64,000 nucleotides of DNA from Sesamum alatum (Eukaryota > Streptophyta > Magnoliopsida > Lamiales > Pedaliaceae). The notes under the pieces are model-generated. The model made no database searches, had not been told where the DNA came from, and saw only the letters and a program-made list of their open reading frames with translations. Below, in pieces: positions 58,385-64,000 of the stretch. Within the stretch, counting starts at the first letter, position 1; each line of letters starts with the position of its first letter. The translations under genes and the position numbers were made by a program. The stretch is from contig JACGWO010000012.1 in NCBI GenBank assembly GCA_034509735.1, positions 1,178,001 through 1,242,000 on the forward strand, in the 5' to 3' direction.

Positions 58385-61300
58385 TCTAGAACACTCTTTC
58401 GAGCCATGGATTTAGCTTTGTACCTTTGCCCAACGACGAACACCTTTAAACAAGTTTAGACACTAATGCACTTTTATCTTTACCATATCGAGGCCTTGGA
58501 GAACCTTAATACTCAATCATACGTCCGGATACAAGCCTAATACTCAACACAATCGTAGGAAACACCTTATGTTTTCAGTCCTTATCATTGACTGATAGAT
58601 GACACCTTTTTGGCTATAAATATATTCGTATTGACTATAATAATCAATATTAAAGCCACTCTTCGATTATACGACTAGGACTCCATGTTATTCAACATAA
58701 AATACACTAGGGCAACATCTAGAACACTCTTTTGAGCCATGGACTCAGCTTTGTATCTTTGCGCAACGACAAAACTCCTTTAAACAAGTTTAGACACAAA
58801 TGCACTTTTATCTTTGCCGTATCGAGGGCTTGAAGAACCTTCATAATCAATCGTACGTCCGGATACATGCCTAATACGCAACACAATCGTAGGAAACACC
58901 TTGTGCTTTCAGTCCTTATCATTAACTGATAGATAACTCATTTTTTGCTATAAATATATTCATGTAGAGTCTAATAATAAATATTAAAGCCACTCTTCGA
59001 TTATATGACTAGGACTCCATCTTATTAAACATAAAAATGCACTAGGACTACATGTAGAACCCTCTTCCGTGCCATGGATTCAACTTTGTACCTTTGCGCA
59101 ATGACAAACTCCTTTAAACAAGTTTAGGCACTAATGCACTTTTATCTTTGCCATATCGAGGGCTTGGAGAACCTTCATAGTCAATCGTACGTCCGGATAC
59201 AAGCCGCATACTCAACACAATCGTAAGAAACACCTTGTGCTTTCAGTCATGATCATTGACTGATAGATGACTCATTTTTTGCTATAATTATATTCATATT
59301 GACTCTAATAATCAATATTAAAGGCACTCTTCGACTATACGACTAGGACACCATCGTATTCAACATAAAATGCACTAGGACTACATCTAGAACCCTCTTT
59401 TGAGCCATGGACTCAGCTTTATACCTTTGCGCGACAACAAATTCCTTTAAACAAGTTCAGACACTAATGCACTTTTATCTTTGCCATATCGAAGGCTTGG
59501 AGAACCTTCATAATCAATCGTATGTCCGGATACATGCCTAATACTCGACACAATTGTAGGAAACACCTTGTGCTTTCAATCCTTATCATTGACTAATAGA
59601 TAACTCATTTTTGGCTAAAAATATATTCATATCTCCTCTAATAATCAATATTAAAGCCACTCTTCAAGTATATGACTAGAACTCCATCTTATTCACATTA
59701 AAAAATTCACTAGTACTACATCTGAAACATTCTTTTGAGCCATGGACTCACCTTTGTACCTTTGCACAACGACAAACTCCTTTAAATAAATTTAGACAAT
59801 TATTCCTTTTTATCATTGCCATATCGAGGGCTTGGTTCACTTTCGTAATCAATTGTACGTCCGGATGCATGCCTAATACTCAACACAATCGTAGGAAACA
59901 CCTTGTGTTTTTAGTCCTTATCATTAACTGATAGATAACTCATTTTTTGCTATAAATATATTCGTATTGACTTTAATAATCAATATTAAAGCGACTCTTC
60001 GATTATAAGACTAGGACTCCATCTTATTAAACATAAAAATGCACTAGGACTACATCTAGAACACTCTTTCGAGCCATGGATTCAGTTTTGCACCTTTGCG
60101 CAATGACAAACTCCTTTAAACAAGTTTAGACACTAATGTACTTTTATCTTTGCCATATCGAGGACTTGGAGAACCTTCATAATCAATCGTTGTCCGGATA
60201 CAAGCCTCATGCTCAACACAATCGTAGGAAACACCTTGTGCTTTCAGTCATTATCATTGACTGATAGATGACTCATTTTTTGCTATATATATATTCGTAT
60301 TGACTCTAATAATCAATATTAAAGCCACTCTTCGACTATACGACTAGGACACGATCTTATTCAACATAAAATGCACTAGGACTACATCTAGAACCCTCTT
60401 TTGAGCCATAGACTCAGCTTTATACCTTTGCGCAACGACAAACTCCTTTAAACAAGTTTAGACACTAATCCAGTTTTATCTTTGCCATATCGAGGGCTTG
60501 GAGAACCTTCATAGTCAATCGTTCGTCTGGATACAAGCCTGATAGATGACTCTTTTTTGGCTTTAAATATATTCGTATTGACTCTAATAATGAATATTAA
60601 AGCCACACTTCGATTATACGACATGGACTCCATGTTATTCAACATTACAATACACTAGGACTACATCTAGAAAACTCTTTTGAGCCATGGACTCAGCTTT
60701 GTACCTTTGCGCAACGACAAACTCCTTTAAACAAGATCAGACACTAATGCACTTTTATCTCTGCCATATCGAGGGCTTGGAGAACCTTCATAATGAATCG
60801 TTGTCCGGATACAAGCCCCATACTCAACACAATCGTAGGAAACACCTTGTGCTTTCAGTCATTATCATTGACTGATAGATGACTCATTTTTTGCTATAAA
60901 TATATTCGTATTGACTCTAATAATTAATATTAAAGCCACTCTTTGACTATACGACTAGGACACCATCTTATTCAACATAAAATGCACTAGGACTACATCT
61001 AGAACCCTCTTTTGAACCATGGACTCAGCTTTATACCTTTGCGCAACAACAAACTCCTTTAAATAACTTTAAACACGAATGCACTTTTATCTTTGCCATA
61101 TCGAGGACTTGGAGAACCTTCATAATCAATCGTATGTCCGGATACATATCTAATACTCAACACAATCGTAGAAAACACCTTGTGCTTTCAATCCTTATCA
61201 TTGAGTAATAGATAACTCATTTTTGGCTAAAAGTATATTCATATCTACTCTAATAATCAATATTAAAGCCACTCTTCAGGTATATGACTAGAATTCCATC

Positions 61301-64000
61301 TTATTCACATTAAAAATTCACTAGTACTACATCTAAAACACTCTTTTGAGCCATGGACTCACCTTTGTACCTTTGCACAACGACAAACTCCTTTAAATAA
61401 ATTTAGACAATTATTCCTTTTTATCTTTGCCATATCGAGGGCTTGGTCAACTTTCGTACTCAATCGTACGTCCGGATGCATGCCTAATACTCAACACAAT
61501 CGTAGGAAACACCTTATGAATAATCAATATTAAAGCCACTCTTCGATTATAAGACTAGGACTCCATGTTATTCAACAATAGAATACACTAGGACTACATC
61601 TAGAACACCCTTTTGAGCCATGGACTCAGTTTTGTATCTTTGCGCAACGACAAACTCCTTTAAACAAATTTAGACACTAATGCACTTTTATCTTTGCCAT
61701 ATCGAGGGCTTGGAGAACCTTCATAATCCATCGTACGTCCGGATACATGCCTAATACTCAACATAATCGTAGGAAACACCTTGTGCTTTCAGTCCTTATC
61801 ATTAACTGATAGATAACTCATTTTTTGCTATAAGTATATTCATATTGACTCTAATAATCAATATTAAAGCCACACTTCGATTATAAGACTAGGACTCCAT
61901 CTTATTAAACATAAAAAATGCACTAGGACTACATCTAGAACACTATTTCGAGCCATGGATTCAGCTTTGTACCTTTGCGCAACGACAAACTCCTTCAAAC
62001 AAGTTTAGATACTAATGCACTTTTATCTTTGCCATATCGAGGGCTTGGAGAACATTCATAATCGATTGTACGTCCGGATACAAGCCTCATACTCAACACA
62101 ATCATAGGAAACACCTTGTGCTTTTTGTCCTTATCATTGACTTATAGATGACTCATTTTTTGCTATAAATATATTCGTATTGACTGTAATAATCAATATT
62201 AAAGCCACTCTTCGACTATACGACTAGGACACCATCTTATTCAACATAAAATACACTAGGACTACATCTCGAACCCTCTTTTGACCCATGGACTCAGCTT
62301 TATACCTTTGCGCAATGACAAACTCCTTTAAACTAGTTTAGACACTAATGCACTTTTATTTTTGCCATATCGAGGGCTTGGAGAACCTTCATACTCAATC
62401 ATATGTCCGGATAGAAGCCTGATAGATGACTCATTTCTGGCTATGAATATATTCGTATTGACTCTAATAATCAATATTAAAGCGACTCTTCGATTATATG
62501 ACTAGGACTCCATCTTATTAAACATAAAAATAAACTAGGACTACATCTAGAACACTCTTTTGACCCATGGACTCACCTTTGTACCTTTGCGCAACGACAA
62601 ACTCCTTTAAGCAAGATCAGACACTAATGCACTTTTTCCTTTGCCATATCGAGGACCTGGAGAACCATCATAATCAATCAGACGTCCGGATACATGCGTA
62701 ATACTCAACACCATCGTAGGAAACACCTTGTTCTTTCAATCCTTATCATTGACTAATAGATAACTCATTTTTGGCTAAAAATATAATCGTATCCACTCTA
62801 ATAATCAATGTTAACGCCACTCTTCAAGTATATGACAAGAACTGCATCTTATTCACATTAAAAATTCACTAGTACTACATCTAAAACACTCTTTTGCGCC
62901 ATGGACTCACCTTTGTAACTTTGCACAACGACAAACTGCTTTAAATAAATTTAGACAATTATTCCTTTTTATCTTTGCCATATCGAGGGCTTGGTCAACT
63001 TGCGTAATCAATCGTATGTCCGGATGCATGCCTAATACTCAGCACAATTGTAGGAAACACCTTGTGTTTTTAGTCCTTATCATTAATTGATAGATAACTC
63101 ATTTTTTGCTATAAATATATTCGTATTGACTCTAATAATAAATATTAAAGCCAATCTTTGATTATATGACTAGGACTACATCTAGAACACTCTTTCCAGC
63201 CATGGATTCAGCTTTGTACCTTTGCGCAACGACAAATTCCTTTAAACAAGTTTAGACACTAATGCACTTTTATCTTTGCCATATCGAGGGCTCGGAGAAC
63301 ATTCATAATCAATCGTTGTCCGGATACAAGCCTCATACTTAACACAATCGTAGGAAACACTTTGTCATTTCAGTCATTATCATTGACTGATAGATGAGTC
63401 ATTTTTTGCTATAAATATATTCGTATTGACTCTAATAATCAATATTTAAGCCACTTTTCGACTATACGACTAGGACACCATCTTATTCAACATAAAATGC
63501 ACTAGGACTACATCTAGAACCCTCTTTTGAGCCATGGACTCAGCTTTATACCTTTGCCCAACGACAAACTCCTTTAAACAAGTTTAGACACTAATGCACC
63601 TTTATCTTTGCCATATCGAGGGCTTGGAGAACCTTCATAATCAATCGTACGTCCGGATACATGCCTGATACATAACACAATCGTAGGAAACACCTTGTGC
63701 TTTCAATCCTTATCCTTGACTAATAGATAACTCATTTTTGGCTAAAAATATATTCATATCTACTCTAATAATCAATATTAAAGCCACTCTTCAAGTATAT
63801 GACTAGAACTCCATCTTATTCACATTAAAAATTCACTAGTACTACATTTAAAACACTCTTTCGAGCCATGGACTCACCTTTGTACCTTTGCACAATGACA
63901 AACTCCTTTAAATAAATTTAGACAATTATTCCTTTTTATCTTTGCCATATCGAGGGCTTGATCAACTTTCGTAATCAATCGTACGTCCGGATGCATGCCT
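58385..64000. repeat. Satellite array 2, period ~334 bp with higher-order blocks
   Basis: About seventeen monomers of the same satellite as array 1, continuing past the window. A variant monomer (GGCTAAAAATATATTCATATC, then CTTCAAGTATATGACTAGAA) recurs at 59613, 61225, 62773 and 63740, so the repeat is organised in larger blocks. Several monomers carry internal deletions (for example near 60540, 61518 and 62420). No coding potential. Confidence 0.93.

Noticed and set aside
40414..64000. Calling the satellite centromeric
   Set aside because: Period and higher-order blocks are compatible with a centromere, but nothing in the sequence proves location. FISH or CENH3 ChIP would be needed.
1..64000. 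A previously undescribed defence, biosynthetic or regulatory gene system
   Set aside because: Every coding region I could follow belongs to copia gag-pol or LINE ORF1/ORF2. I see no host exon structure or other protein family.

Overview
The window is plant repetitive DNA. I found no host gene, tRNA, rRNA or CRISPR array. It is built from Ty1/copia LTR retrotransposons, two copies of one L1-type LINE family and a satellite with a period of about 334 bp. A flowering plant is indicated by the initiator-Met-tRNA primer-binding site TGGTATCAGAGC, the order gag - protease - integrase - RT - RNase H with a YVDD box, and the LINE ORF1 with a CCHC knuckle and DUF4283-like region. A eudicot is likely but not proven.

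There are two coding families: Copia-A (elements 1, 2, 5, 6) and Copia-B (elements 4, 7). There are three LTR types of about 2.0-2.2 kb: alpha, beta and gamma. All begin TGTT(A/G)GAA and end CTTTCA or CCTTCA.

Layout. 1-6520: element 1 (minus), cut by the window edge, with integrase, protease, gag, a 2.2 kb leader, PBS and 5' alpha LTR. It sits inside the RT of element 2 (minus), whose pieces are 6521-9539, 14439-14468 and 22515 to about 23800. The leader of element 2 carries two further insertions: element 3 (plus, 9540-14438, non-autonomous, TSD CCTCC) and element 4 (minus, 14469-22514, TSD CAGTG). About 23800-30960: LINE-1 (minus), broken at 28518-30484 by a solo alpha LTR (TSD AGCAG). 30970-34037: 3' half of element 5 (plus), abutting the cut leader of element 6 (plus, 34038-39985). 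A second copy of the LTR/LINE junction follows at 38088-40413. 40414-44514: satellite. 44515-56346: element 7 (minus), with a solo LTR in its leader (49543-51553) and another inside its 5' LTR (53721-55954, TSD GATCG). 56347-64000: satellite again, interrupted by the ORF1-only LINE-2 (56554-58384, 16-bp TSD).

Every coding region is broken by stops, frameshifts or deletions, so nothing here looks autonomous. The interest lies in the architecture. Insertions are concentrated in copia leaders. Two LTRs abut PBS-less leaders precisely. An LTR/LINE junction is duplicated. Two gamma LTRs form a kilobase-scale inverted repeat. W-box clusters lie next to the LTR TATA boxes. The satellite has higher-order structure. 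Boundaries were read by eye from motifs and target-site duplications. I computed no identities or ages.
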